Both the position numbers and the translations under genes were made by a program. A DNA stretch of 64,000 bases from Omphiscola glabra (lineage: Eukaryota; Mollusca; Gastropoda; Lymnaeidae), in NCBI GenBank assembly GCA_964017045.1, contig OZ024811.1, positions 13,607,818 to 13,671,817 of the forward strand. The letters run 5' to 3'. Below are positions 30,142 to 42,660 of the stretch, piece by piece. How positions within the stretch are numbered: position 1 is the first letter of the stretch; each line of letters opens with the position of its first letter. A model generated the notes under the pieces. That model saw nothing but the letters and a program-made list of their open reading frames with translations, ran no database searches and was not told where the DNA came from.

Positions 30142-30825
30142 TCACCGTCCGAATACGTTGCTGTTCTTCACGAGGAAGCTACAGAAATCGTGATTGGTCT
30201 TTCTCTTTATACGCAGAGACGCAACCGATTAGTCAGTGCGCTCCGTTCAATGAAAATAAATTACCAACAAATCTACTGATTTTCACCAAAAATCAGTTAA
30301 CACATACCACATAGCCGGGTCTTCCGTGTTCTTTTTAGCTGTAATATTTTTATTTGTAGGCATTTGCGTGTATTAACTTCCCCGGTACCCAGTTTTTATT
30401 TTGTAGAATCTCTAACATCTTAATTCCTTTGTTTGTGTCTTCAACAATAAAACACCAACATCATCCCCATCTCGGCCTTTGTAGGTATTTTTTTAACTCT
30501 CGATTTCTCTAGGGACCATGATATAATAATTTATTCACCATAACCTTCTTGAAAATCTCAAATACAAACACACAAACAAAAATTCTTTAGTTTAAATAAT
30601 GTGATTCATAAATAGCCATTATATTGCTTAGACAATAAAAACATCAGCAGTACCACGTTTAGATTAGGCTCGTTAACCTTGGATGACAACACACCTAAGA
30701 GAAGTCAAGCTCTGAAATTAAACCCGGAGAGGGAGTCCCGCTGGTGGTATGACGCTGACACAATGAAAATTCCGACAACTCCTACAAATGCGAAACGCAT
30801 AGGAGCCCAGTGAGACATATGAAGC

Positions 30826-30925
30826 ACTGCTGGTCATCCTCTGCATCCTGGTCATCCTCTGCAACCTGGTCGTCCTCTGCAACCTGGTCATCCTCTTCAA
30901 CCTTGTCATCCACTGCATCCTGTAA
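30826..30925. repeat. 18-bp minisatellite beside a RING-like frame
   Basis: About five units of CCTGGTCATCCTCTGCAA. On the minus strand one frame gives an acidic Asp/Glu/Gln repeat followed by QQCFICLTG, reminiscent of a RING start, but it stops soon after. No gene call is justified. Confidence 0.6.
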
Positions 30926-30929
30926 ATCC

Positions 30930-32415
30930 TTACGATAAATCCAACATTGTAACACAGTTAGAAGGTTGACGTGCTTACAATAAACCCGCAGCCTTTCATC
31001 ACAGCAGGAATGTTTTAGTCCTTACCTTAAACCCCACCATTCTATTACCTCAAGTGAGGTCTCACGACGCTTATCCGAACTTCATATTTAAACAGTCGAC
31101 ATTTTACCAGAACCTAGATGCACTGAATGACCAAATGTGCACTCAAGGGAATTTGAATGACCTATTCCAGGTCTCGGATCACGATGTCACGATGACAGGG
31201 TTTTATCGGCCGAGCCCATGCTCGAGTGCAAAAATGTTGATTTAGTCCTGAGTGTGTGTCGGGGTGTGGGTGAGGGGGGCGAAGTGGTGGTGTGGGGGCT
31301 GAGCTGTATTTTACACATTGATTACACACTCGGGTTAAATACAAGGATGTTCAATTGTTTAGTATTTTTGTTTTATCGAAACGCCTATATGAATATGTCC
31401 TATGAAATTGTATCCATGCTTTCAAGTTTGACGTAGCTTTTTATGTCGGGCTTTTCTTATTTATTTGTTTTATAATAAACTTTCTTTTGTATTCAGAGAA
31501 CAATCCCCAATGATTGTTTTGTTTATTGCGGGAGGTGAGCGTCGAGTCGGCAAAACGAGTTAGGAAATAAAAGAGAAACGGTATCGCATTCTGATATTTC
31601 ACAATTAGATATCGATAGAGTCCCTACTACAAGCATGTTATGGTTATTTGAGTAGTCGCATTTATAGAACCGTATTGTGCATTCGAATTATAAAACGTAG
31701 TATACGAAACCTCAAGCTTATTAACAAAGTTTAATATCGCGTGATCGTTCGAACAGATAGAGTTATACTAATCAAATGACATTTAGACAAATACAGACTT
31801 AATCCGCGCCTTAAATATAATTGCAATATTCATTATTCAAAATGTTATGTGGCAAAATTTAAAAAAAAAATTAAAAATAAAGAGTTTACCTGTCTTATTA
31901 TTATTATCTTTTTTTTTTTTTATAAATATACTTAAGCGTTAATCAAGTTGACCAATATGTAACTAGCCCTGTCTGGTTAGACGTACCTCCATAACCCGTT
32001 ATTATTACACGATATTAAAATGAAGTCAAAGCGCTGGCTATCTTCTTCCTCGATATATCCCGGAGCGCAAACATTAAGCCAAATTCCTGTAAGAGAACGG
32101 CTTGATATTCATCTGTTTCTTTTGAGACCCGTACATCACCAACGTTATTCAGATGTCAAGTATACATTACCAAACTCAGCTCTTCATTACCTTTCATTGC
32201 AATTTTTGTCTCCCTTTTTTAAAAAAAGGATTTTTTTGGTGTGGGGTAAGGGGGGGGGGGGGGCGGGGGAAGAGGAATTCATCTGAAAAGCGAAAGGACT
32301 GTCCACGAAATTTGTAATAAAATGATTTGATAGAAATAGTCCCTGAAAGAAAAGCGGGTGTTGCGTCAACTAAATTAATTTTTTTTCACCTTTAGTCGTT
32401 CGTGTGATATGTTAA
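30930..32415. other. Non-coding interval
   Basis: AT-rich sequence with no supported gene. Short frames at 31054-31245 and 32020-32286 lack motifs. A G-run occurs near 32248-32265. Confidence 0.45.
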
Positions 32416-32419
32416 ATGA

Positions 32420-32735
32420 TGGTGTCTCGAAACACCCACGCTGATGACGTCATCAAAATAAACAACAACACCTTGGGGAGTGCGGCTACTTTCGAATATC
32501 TAGGGGGCGACTATAAACGAGCACAATGAAATAATGTCGGAGGTGAAAGAAAGGATAACAGCAGGCAACCATTCCTATTTCAGCAAACAAAAGCTACTGG
32601 GAAGCAAAAACATCTCAAGTGGAAGAGATAAGACAATATACACCACTATCATCAGACCAGTAGAAACTTACGCTACTGATGCTTCGCCCCTTACCAGTAA
32701 TGCAGACAACCTGTTTAATGCCGTATCCGGGAATT
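32420..32735 (+). mobile_element. Degenerate LINE reverse-transcriptase fragment
   Basis: Frames around 32480-32735 read TFEYLG, then after a frameshift EVKERITAGNHSYF, KKLL-like KQKLLGSKN and TTIIRPVETYATDAS. This matches the thumb region of RTE-type RTs (TIIRPVxxYGAE). A frameshift and stop make it dead. It is followed by short GATCGACGGAAATT-type repeats to about 32800. Confidence 0.7.
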
Positions 32736-33304
32736 TGTTTGAAAACAAATTTCCTCGACGGAAAATTGATCGACGGAAATTTGATCGAACGGAAATTCTA
32801 AAGGGTTCTAAATAATCCGATTTTGAACGGGGCCCCGGAATTGTTTTTTTTGTTGTCTTATATAAGCAATATAAACATAATTTCCGTTTGCGTTCCTATA
32901 CCATTCATCTGATTGCAATAAAAGCTTTGGTGAATTATTATGTGCACGTCTGCAAATGTTTCTGAATTAGTACAACCGTTTCATAATATTCCATTTGGGG
33001 CCAGTGGCCCTAAATTCGTTTTTTTTTTTAAAAATTCTATAAACTATTTAATATAATTTCAAACAGAGCTACTGCAAGAATGAATCAATCGCTACTAAAG
33101 TCTAGACAATATTTTGAAAATCCCTGCTTCTCCCATGGACAGCTCTATGTGTCGTAAAATCTTCCAATTTATTCGTGTACGCACCAGACTGAAAAAAAAT
33201 TATTATCTATACAAAAGTACTTCAGTTCTTCGAAAAACATAATTAAAACACACTTTCTTTCTTTGAGTGGCATTACAAAGCATGCCGGGTACTCGTTAGT
33301 TATT

Positions 33305-33308
<4 letters not shown>

Positions 33309-33359
<51 letters not shown>
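33309..33359. repeat. Poly(A) tract of about 51 bases
   Basis: Pure A run directly before the left edge of segmental duplication copy A. It may be the tail of a retro-inserted sequence or a slippage-prone assembly spot. Confidence 0.9.
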
Positions 33360-33361
<2 letters not shown>

Positions 33362-33945
33362 TTGACAACGTTTTTCACCCACCAGCCATCAGGTGGGTTA
33401 CATAGGTAAAGAACACCCCCCTCGCCCCATGCCACCTCACCCATTTCCCCCCTAGCCTAGTTTAATGAAAAAGAAGCCCAGCCATGAAATAACAACACTG
33501 ATAATTGGCATGTCTCTACCACTGTGGCACATACAAAAAGAGGGCTCCTTCACAACACGCCGACGTTCGTTTCATTGTGTAGCCTCTTGAGTTGGCATTA
33601 AAAAACAAATTATTAATTGTTAACAGTGACAACTTTGTAATGAGATTCTTTTCTCCTCTTAGTTTTTTTTTTCATTTTTCTCTGGAGGAATGGGAATGCG
33701 TAAGAAGTTTTATTTACTCAGATGAGGGGGGGGGGGGGGCTAAAATATTCACAAGGGTTAAAGTATGATCTTATGAAACGAAAAATAGCACCAGCGAAAT
33801 GTATCTTTAAAATGAATTAAGTTAATTAAATTGATTATTTTCAAAGCTCAATTTTCTAGGACTGTTAGCTTTTAATATATTTTTTTCAAACAATATTTTT
33901 TAAATGCTTAAAAGTTACCAACAGTGTCAAAATTTGAGAGCCCCC

Positions 33946-34117
33946 CAGAGGCGTAGCAAAGGTGAGAAGCACGAAGGACAGATGTTATTTTATTTATGAA
34001 ATTAATGGATTTGACAGATGAAAAATGAAAAGGATGCGCTTTAAAATGAATCATGCCCCCCCCCCCCGGGGCGCAGAATATTTTCTCCTGGCGCCAAACA
34101 TTAAAGCTACGCCTCTG
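33946..34117. mobile_element. hAT-like MITE, GCGTAGC family, copy 1
   Basis: Terminal inverted repeats CAGAGGCGTAGC and GCTACGCCTCTG. GAGAGCCCC is repeated just outside each end. The centre has C- and G-runs and a CTGGCGCC motif. The same family occurs at 40251 and 56684. Confidence 0.8.
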
Positions 34118-35051
34118 GAGAGCCCCACCAATCTCAAATTGTGATCGCGGGTGAATTTTACGGACACATTTTCTCATTTACTAATCTACATGCATTACAT
34201 GTTCAAAAACTACATTCCCTTTAAACCGAGAACCACTCTAGGTCTGGGCTATCCCAATTGAAGTAAGCTGGAAACTACTCTAGACCGGGGCTGTCCCAAA
34301 CTTTAAGTAAGCTAAGGATAACTCTAATCCGTGGAAGTCCAACTTGATGCAAGATGAGAACTCCTCTAGGCCGTGGCCGACGCAGATGACACACGTATAG
34401 AATTGCTCTAGGTCGGGCGTGTCCTACTGTCACCTTAGTTATCACCGAGAACCATCACACTTGAAATAAGCTTATGACTTTTGTTCTTTTAAGCAGTGTG
34501 CGGGAAAACTAGGGGGGGGGGAGATGAGAACTGAATCAAGATGAATCAAACAGTTTTAAAATCGTGTATTTTAACCCTGAGAGCTGACGAAATAAAGTTG
34601 TTGGAATTTATTTTTTATTTTTCAAATCACCCTTGTTATCACCTGCTGTTTAACTGAAGGCCTTTGCCGTCCATGTTTGAGACTGAAGCCAAACAATCGA
34701 GCTAGCAGTCCCACACGACTGGCTTGATATTGTAGTCGTATGTTGTTGTTGTGCATGTGTATGGGATATTTATCCGTGTTTGTGAACTGCAAATTAACTA
34801 CGTTGATAACTACGTTTCTTTTTTCTTTTTTTTACATTCAATTTTTTTTCTTCTTGTGCTTGGAGGTTTCAACCATACGAACAGACAGTAAGTTGATTTT
34901 ATCTTTTGGAAATGATCAACATTTTTGACGGTAAGTTGATTTTTAAATGAATTTTTCGAGTTCAGGCCATATTATTTCCTGTAACATGGATTGGACCCTT
35001 CCACACTAGTAAGAGAAGAAAAGGTAACGTAAATGTCGTCATCAGATCCAC

Positions 35052-35130
35052 TAGATTCTGAACCCTGGACATTTATATCTAAATTATATCAGTCTTCATC
35101 TAATAATTTTTCATAGATATCCATAAAGGA
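35052..35130 (+). pseudogene. Short coding-like end exon, copy A
   Basis: One frame reads MSSSDPLDSEPWTFISKLYQ then SSSNNFS and a stop. It aligns with the frame at about 62200-62300 in copy B (EPSSEQLDSYHRSFISILQ). The similar pattern across duplicates suggests a once-coding C-terminal exon. The gene is not recognised and the exons before it are missing here. Confidence 0.3.
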
Positions 35131-35192
35131 GTATAGTAATTGGAATGTTAAAATTATAATATCACAAATATTTTTTTTATACATTAGATCTG

Positions 35193-37235
35193 ATTAGCTT
35201 AAGAATCACTTAAGACTCACATAACACTCGCCTAAGACTCACTTAAGACTCGCTTAAGATTCGCTTAAGACACACTTAAGACTCGCTTAAGACTCGCTTA
35301 AGACTCGCTTAAGACTCGCTTAAGACTCGCTTAAGACTCGCTTAAGACTCGCTTAAGACTCGCTTAAGACTCGCTTAAGACTCGCTTAAGACTCGCTTAA
35401 GACTCGCTTAAGACTCGCTTAAGACTCGCTTAAGACACACTTAAGACTCGCTTAAGACTCGCTTAAGACTCGCTTAAGACTCACTTAAGACTCGCTTAAG
35501 ACTCACTTAAGACTCGCTTAAGACTCGCTTAAGACTCACTTAAGACTCGCTTAAGACTCGCTTAAGACTCACTTAAGACTCGCTTAAGACTCGCTTAAGA
35601 CTCACTTAAGACTCGCTTAAGACTCGCTTAAGACTCGCTTAAGACTCGCTTAAGACTCGCTTAAGACTCGCTTAAGACTCGCTTAAGACTCGCTTAAGAC
35701 TCGCTTAAGACTCGCTTAAGACTCGCTTAAGACTCGCTTAAGACTTGCTTAAGACACACTTAAGACTCACTTAAGACTCACTTAAGACTCGCTTAAGACT
35801 CACTTAAGACTCGCTTAAAAATCACTTAAGACTCGCTTAAGACTCACTTAAGACTCGCTTAAGACTCGCTTAAGACTCGCTTAAGACTCGCTTAAGACTC
35901 GCTTAAGACTCGCTTAAGACTCGCTTAAGACTCGCTTAAGACTCGCTTAAGACTCGCTTAAGACTCGCTTAAGACTCGCTTAAGACTCGCTTAAGACTCG
36001 CTTAAGACTCGCTTAAGACTCCCTTAAGACTCGATAAGACTCGCTTAAGACTCGCTTAAGACTCGCTTAAGACTCGCTTAAGACTCGCTAAAGACTCGCT
36101 TAAGACTCGCTTAAGACTCGCTTAACACTCGCTTAAGACTCGCTTAAGACTCGCTTAAGACTCGCTTAAGACTCGCTTAAGACTCGCTTAAGACTCGCTT
36201 AAGACTCGCTTAAGACTCGCTTAAGACTCGCTTAAGACTCGCTTAAGACTCGCTTAAGACTCGCTTAAGATTCGCTTAAGACTCGCTTAAGACTCGCTTA
36301 AGACTCATTTAAGACTCGCTTAAGACTCGCTTAAGACTCGCTTAAGACTCGCTTAAGACTCGCTCAAGACTCACTTAAGACTCGCTTAAGACTCGCTTAA
36401 GACTCGCTTAAGACTCGCTTAAGACTCGCTTAAGACTCGCTTAAGACTCGCTTAAGACTCGCTTAAGACTCGCTTAAGACTCACTTAAGACTCGCTTAAG
36501 ACTCGCTTAAGACTCGCTTAAAACTCGATTAAGACTCGCTTAAGACTCGCTTAAGACACGCTTAAGACTCGCTTTAGACTCGCTTAAGACTCGCTTAAGA
36601 CTCGCTTAAGACACACTTAAGACTCACTTAAGACTCGCTTAAGACTCGCTTAAGACTCGCTTAAGACTCACTTAAGACACACTTAAGACACACTTAAGAC
36701 TCGCTTAAGACTCGCTTAAGACTCACTTAAGACACACTTAAGACTCGCTTAAGACTCACTTAAGACACACTTAAGACACACTTAAGACTCGCTTAAGACT
36801 CGCTTAAGACTCGCTTAAGACACACTTAAGACTCACTTAAGACTCACTTAAGACTCGCTTAAGACTCGCTTAAGACACACTTAAGACTCACTTAAGACTC
36901 ACTTAAGACTCGCTTAAGACACACTTAAGACTCACTTAAGACTCACTTAAGACTCGCTTAAGACTCGCTTAAGACACACTTAAGACTCACTTAAGACTCG
37001 CTTAAGACTCGCTTAAGACTCGCTTAAGACTTCGCTTAAGACTCGCTTAAGATACACTTAAGACTCGCTTAAGACTCGCTTAAGACTCACTTAAGACTCG
37101 CTTAAGACTCGCTTAAGACTCGCTTAAGACTCGCTTAAGACTCACTTAAGACTCGCTTAAGACTCGCTTAAGACTCGCTTAAGACTCACTTAAGACTCGC
37201 TTAAGACACACTTACGACACACTTAAGACACTCTT
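35193..37235. repeat. 11-bp satellite, about 185 copies
   Basis: Head-to-tail units of CTTAAGACTCG over 2.04 kb, with variants CTTAAGACTCA and CTTAAGACACA clustered mainly at 36600-37235. Each unit carries the palindrome CTTAAG. It is absent from duplication copy B, so it expanded after the duplication. The left edge shows seed-like diverged units (AGAATCACTTAAG, about 35200). Confidence 0.98.
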
Positions 37236-37239
37236 TGAT

Positions 37240-38635
37240 AAAGAACAGAACCAGATTAAAGCTTCTGTTTCTTTTTTTTTATTGTAATCTCGTGGAATGT
37301 TTCGTGCCGCGAGTTTACCGTTACAAATCTCGGATGATGCGTGATTTCGTTACTAGGTGGAAAAGACATGAAAGGTGTATATTACGAAGACAAATTTAAT
37401 GGAGAACGAGTTATACAAACCCCTTTACTTTGGGCGGTTTCTGAATATTAATGAACTTAATCAAATCAATTTAGTTTTTAATAATTTTAATGATATCTGA
37501 ATCACTTACTTAAATGTAAAAACATTGTTTTATATCCTATTAATTTACCCGTTCTCCGTACTATGAGTAAAACACATAGAGCGCACGGTTTGGGGGGGTG
37601 GGGGGAAAGGTTAGGTTACTTACTTTTACTGACTAATCATACTTTTTATAAGTAAATGTTTTTCATAAGGTCAATTTGGGTTTATATTTTCATAACTTGA
37701 GAATAATCATTTCTTGAAAATGCAATTTCAGACAATTTGTTGGGGTGATAGTTTTAAAATCTACACTAGAACCACGTTTAATTTAACATTTTTAATATAT
37801 AAAGAACAAATAAATATCAATTAACACGCAGACAATGTAGAACAACTATCACAAAGAAACATACACCTGCCCATACAAACGATTACAGTTTTACTCTTTG
37901 AAGTACCGGTATACGATTTTGCAATTTTAATCTGTTTTAGGATTCTGCTCGTTAGGGCTACACTACGTAACAAAGTGCAAAAACTAGTGTACGGAGAAAA
38001 ACTTTGACAAAGCTAGTTATATTAAAATACAAACTTTAATGGTGCTATTAAATGTATATAAAATTACAAATTCAAGCATACAGAAATAAAAACTGTATCA
38101 TTTTACAACACATGACATGAATAAGTATGCTACTTGAGAGATACACATATTTATTCATACCGAATAAAGAGTAAAGCCTTGCGAGGCTCCTATACGTAAA
38201 TTAAGTCTCGTCGATGTCGAATGCCGGAAATCTAGCAAAAAAAGGGTCTTCTTGTTTGGGGAAAGCTGCAGGCTTATTTGTAGGAAAAGGGTCGAAAGCC
38301 TCCAGAAAAGATATACATTCTAGAAATTGCATCACTCAATGGCATTGTTTTTGAAACATTAGAAGGCAAGCAACATTTTCCCGTTCAAAGGATGGGTGGG
38401 TAATGGACAAGGGGCGGACGCAGCAGTGCTACAACGAAGCAACATTAGGGCAGCACACAAGCTATACGGATACCTAATGTCATTGATAAAAATAAAGCCA
38501 TGAAAGGCAATGTATTTAAGTTAAATTTTTTAACACCCAATGTTTACAACAACAACAACAACAAAGAACAACACTCAAATGATCAGAATTTCTAAAGAAA
38601 CCGCGGGCATAGTGACAGGCGACTCTGTAGAGGTC
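37240..38635. other. Non-coding part of duplication copy A
   Basis: No supported gene. It contains an AACAAC-type short repeat near 38548-38565 and a G-run near 37592. Confidence 0.45.
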
Positions 38636-39750
38636 GCAAACAACAGGCCGAGAACCACTTCTCTTTCCAAATACTAAAGTCTAGTTAAAAAACGCTAAGG
38701 CACGCCCTTTTTTTTAGTTCAACTGTTAAAATGAGGGGGGGGGGGGGCTCAGCCTGCCATCCAAGTTATCGCCGACTTTGTCCGTCTTATCATAATCCTT
38801 TGTTAAATACTCGGCTGGGCGTTTCCTGGCCGTCCCGGTTTGAATAGGTTGAGAAACGCCGGAGATAAGTTTATTTACTCATTAAATTTGGACACCACGT
38901 CCTCGAAAGCGGCAGACATAATAAGATTAAGACCCACTGGTGTTGTTTTTTTTTTTTCTACTTTTTATTATTTAAACTGGAAACTGAAGTTTTGGGCCGT
39001 GCAAGGAAAAGTTTGGCACGGTTTTAAACCGGAAACTAGCTCCCCCACCCCCCCCCCCAACCGAAACCCATATCAAACAATGTGTAGACGTCACGTGGTG
39101 TAATCAAGAGGCGTGCGACTTTTCTGTAGCTGGTCGCCTAGACGGCAAGTCCCCCCCTCTGTCTCTCTCTCTCTCTCTCTCTCTCTACGACACAGGGTAA
39201 ACTATGGTACAGTGGTGTCGCAGGATTTGACGAAATGTTCACTATTTCAATGCCATACCGCCTACGGGACTCCATCTCCAGGTTTTGAAATCAGAGTTTA
39301 CTTCTTTTAGATGAGTTGCCATCCAAGGTTAACGACAACAACCCTCCACCCGGGATCCCGATGATTCTTCTTCTTCTATATATGATTTATTTGCTTCCCT
39401 TGGCTTTTGCTCGTGTCCAGTTGACAAGTGACTCAGATTTGACCGTCCGGCCACCCAACATCCTAGTACATATAAATATATACAGACTTATAAAGCGTCA
39501 TATCAATAGATATATACTAGCTGATATACCCAGCTTTGGCCGGGTTACATTGACTCGAGGCTAACAGAGCGCCCCTTTTTTAGTAGCTTATAGGTTGTAA
39601 TATATTCCCGCTTATAATACGATTAGTCTGTTTATCTTATTCAGTAAAAGTATTAATTATACATTAGGAATAATTACGGGGGGGGGGGGGAGATAAAATA
39701 ATAATATTAAAATCTTTTAAATAAATTTTTTTTTTTTTTAATGATCTGTG

Positions 39751-42008
39751 TTAATATCGAAAAGACCATGTTCACATACCAATCAAGGGGCGCAATTTGT
39801 ATTACGTTTATTACGCACAGTTTCAATGCCGCGCGCTCGGTCGTCAAATGAAAGTGGACTGAGTGTTGTAGACGATACTTTGTTCAATTAAAATTCCTGA
39901 CATTCACGTCGTCGTGTAAAGCAAGCGTCTGACTCGCGGGACACATTTTACCAGAAATATCATTGCATGCGGTAATATCCGGTATTTTAATTGGTACACT
40001 CTCAGAAAGGGTGTGCTCTAGTTTTAAACACTATCATTTTATGAAATTGTCAGCTTATTGGCAATGACAGTGAGAATACGATTCTAGTACATTTAATTAC
40101 ATTCTATTTTCTTATCTTATTTCATGATAATTGTATAAACGGCCAAACAATAAATTGATCAAAGGATCCAAAAACGTACCAATTTTTTTAATTTTATATA
40201 GCTGTGAGTAATGTCATTTTCATTTGAAAACAGAAACATGGGGGGGGATTCAGTGGCGTAGCGAGGGGGGCAAGGGGCATCATGCCCAGGGCACCACTCA
40301 CAAAGGGGCGCCAAATGGTATATTTTACATATAATATTGTATGGTTTTCGAATGGGGGGGGACTCTAAAAAGGTATTGTGCCCCGGGCGCGAGTTAAACT
40401 CGCTACGCCACTGGGGGAATTACACAAATCTTCTCAATAAAACTCCTTCAGACTTTTTTTCCCAGGGCCGAGTTGGGAATGTACTTCTTAAATGTGTGAA
40501 ATTCTGTTTTGCACAAAATTTTAAACATATTCTGAAGGGAATTATGCACAATTAAAATTATTCTAATAATATCAAAGCTCATCGAAATTTAATTGTATTA
40601 AAATGTATGAAACCATTTAGTCAAGTAAGCAGCTGTACACATGAGCCTAGTTACACATTTCAATGTATACCAAACAAGTGTCTACGGTGCTACATTAAAA
40701 TGAAAATTACTTTTAAGTTGTAGAAGTAAAACCAAAGAGAAAAATGAAAGAGATTCTCTCTATGGCAGATTAGTTCCCGGGGCTCTGGTTGACAAGTTTA
40801 TAGCGGCTTGCCGACCACTCAACACAGTGTTCTCTTGTAAAGATCAAAGGCTCTCTTAAGCACCTCGCAGAGAAAGGGCGTTCACTTCTGTTCATCAATG
40901 AAAACTTTATTAAACGTTCATGATCGAACTGGACACTGCACGCCCCTCGAAAAAAAATAAAAAAATCATTGCAATTTTTCCTTTTTATGTCTCATAATAA
41001 GGAGTGGAATAATTTTGGCCAATATCTGCCTTCGTCGGGTCGAAAAAATAGATGGACCTATCCTTCTCTAATTTTAGATAATGGAAAGCATCAGTGGAAA
41101 ATTTCAGCTCTGTAGCTACAGTAGGTTTTGAGTCTATAACCGACAAGAATGCAAACAAACCAAAAATAAATATCACATGGTTTGGGGGGGGGGGGGTGAA
41201 GGGAATGAATGCCAATCTAGGCGCATATCAAGTAACATTGATAAAAGCCTATAAGGCAACGTACTTGTATTTATAAGCCTATATCTTAGATAATGTAAAA
41301 TTACACTGTGGTCTCTGACCATATCCAACAATCCTCGAATGAAATTTTTTTTTTACACGCTTTTATTTTTCACTTCTCACTTTTGACCCACTTTCCGAAG
41401 TCAATTTGAGAAGGAAATACGTCCAGTTGCCAAAGCACGGTCAACAATAGAAAACTGTATCATCTATAGGTCACCAGTGGCATCCACTGACCACTGTCGA
41501 TACCTGGCTCTTTAAATACAATAATTGATGGATTGCACTTAAGTTGTGTAAATGAAATATAAGAACAAGGTATGCTAAGCTTGAATTCATGGACAGGACA
41601 AAAGATTTTGACGTTTCGAAGCTCCTGTCTATGAATTCAAGATTAGCATAGCGTGTTTTTATATTTCTCTTTAAATTATACATTTTCATTTGCATATGAT
41701 TCCTTTTTCCGAAAACTTGTATGCTTGTAAAAAAAAATTAAATGTGTTCAATCTACATAACTTTATTTTGAGGATGAAATCGCTCACTAGTTTCAATACG
41801 TTACGAAAGTGGAGAGGTTCAATAAATTTAAAAAATTAATAGACATTTTGGCTTGACGGTGTTTGCAGATGCAATCAGTTTGATTGATTGATTGAATACT
41901 TACATAGCGCTTGTATCCATGCTATATTAGTCTCAGCGCAGTTCAAAGTAAATAATGCCAGTTTTTTTTTCTTTCTTTGAAGACATCATTGGTGGGAACG
42001 AGGACATT
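39751..42008. other. Non-coding interval with a MITE
   Basis: AT-rich with scattered poly-G tracts. Apart from the GCGTAGC-family MITE at 40251-40413 and a GATT-repeat element starting about 41877, I see no feature. Confidence 0.45.
40251..40413. mobile_element. hAT-like MITE, GCGTAGC family, copy 2
   Basis: A 163-bp element with TIRs CAGTGGCGTAGCGAG and CTCGCTACGCCACTG. Flanking 8-mers GGGGGATT and GGGGAATT differ at one base, fitting a hAT 8-bp target duplication. Confidence 0.85.
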
Positions 42009-42660
42009 GGCTAGGGCAGCGTTTCTCAACATGTTGGTCGTGACCCTTTTTGGGGGTCGAACGACCATTTAATAGGGGTCGCCTAAGACCACCGGAAAAC
42101 ACGTATTTATGAAGTAGCAACGAAAATAATTTTATGTTGTGGGGAGGGGGAAGGGGGGGGGGTTACAACACCACGAGAAACTATATTAAAGTCCGCTGCC
42201 TTAGGACGTTTCAGAACCACTGCGTTAGGGTCTCTATTGCATTGGTACGCATCGGTAACGATTTGGTTTGGGGGGGGGGGGGTAGGTGGGATAGAAATAT
42301 TGCAAAACCTGGAATCGTCATTATATATATATATATAGTGTTTAAATTGTAACGTGCTCTGTTGCAGATAATTCATCGATTTATATAAATTAAAACAAAT
42401 CAGAACTTAAAATGTTAAAACTTTAACATTACAAGAAATAAATTCCATCTTAACCACAGATCACATTTAAATCATCGTTGACGTTGGCAGGTTAGTTAGA
42501 TTTATCATCTGTACGTTTTAAAATATGGTAGATATGTGTTTTGTTTTTTAAACGTATTTTCCATTCTTTTTTTTAATTTAGTAATCCAAGGTAAAGATTG
42601 ATTGATTGATTGATTGAGTGCTATATCGCTTGTGTCCATGCTGTTTTAGCATGCAGACGC
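41877..42660. repeat. Two copies of a GATT-tailed dispersed repeat
   Basis: At 41877-41945 and 42593-42660, (GATT)n is followed by a similar stretch (TAGCGCTTGTATCCATGCT versus TATCGCTTGTGTCCATGCT). They look like the 3' ends of a short retroposon or SINE. A SPIN-like element lies between them. Confidence 0.55.
42017..42222. mobile_element. SPIN-like hAT non-autonomous element, second copy
   Basis: A 206-bp element. The left end CAGCGTTTCTCAACATG and the right end TTCAGAACCACTG are inverted repeats. The interior has GGGGGTCGAACGACC, GGGGTCGCCTAAGACCACCG and GTAGCAACGAAAATAATTTT, typical of SPIN-type elements. Flanking 8-mers GGCTAGGG and CGTTAGGG match at 6 of 8. Confidence 0.88.

Larger units (their letters stand above)
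33360..39750. repeat. Segmental duplication, copy A
   Basis: Colinear with about 57500-63790 in the same orientation. Anchors: 33390 versus 57550 (CAT-AGGTGGGTT), 33600 versus 57765, 34560-34960 versus 59800-60020 (including GACGGTAAGTTGAT), 35060-35150 versus 62220-62310, and 38640-39560 versus 62880-63700. Copy A lacks the material matching 60060-62190 and instead carries the 11-bp satellite. Confidence 0.82.

Noticed and set aside
29191..30690. LTR retrotransposon bounded by the 35-base repeat
   Set aside because: The matching stretch is too short, lacks TG...CA ends, and no gag or pol lies between.
35193..37235. CRISPR array
   Set aside because: The units are contiguous 11-mers without spacers and the DNA is eukaryotic.
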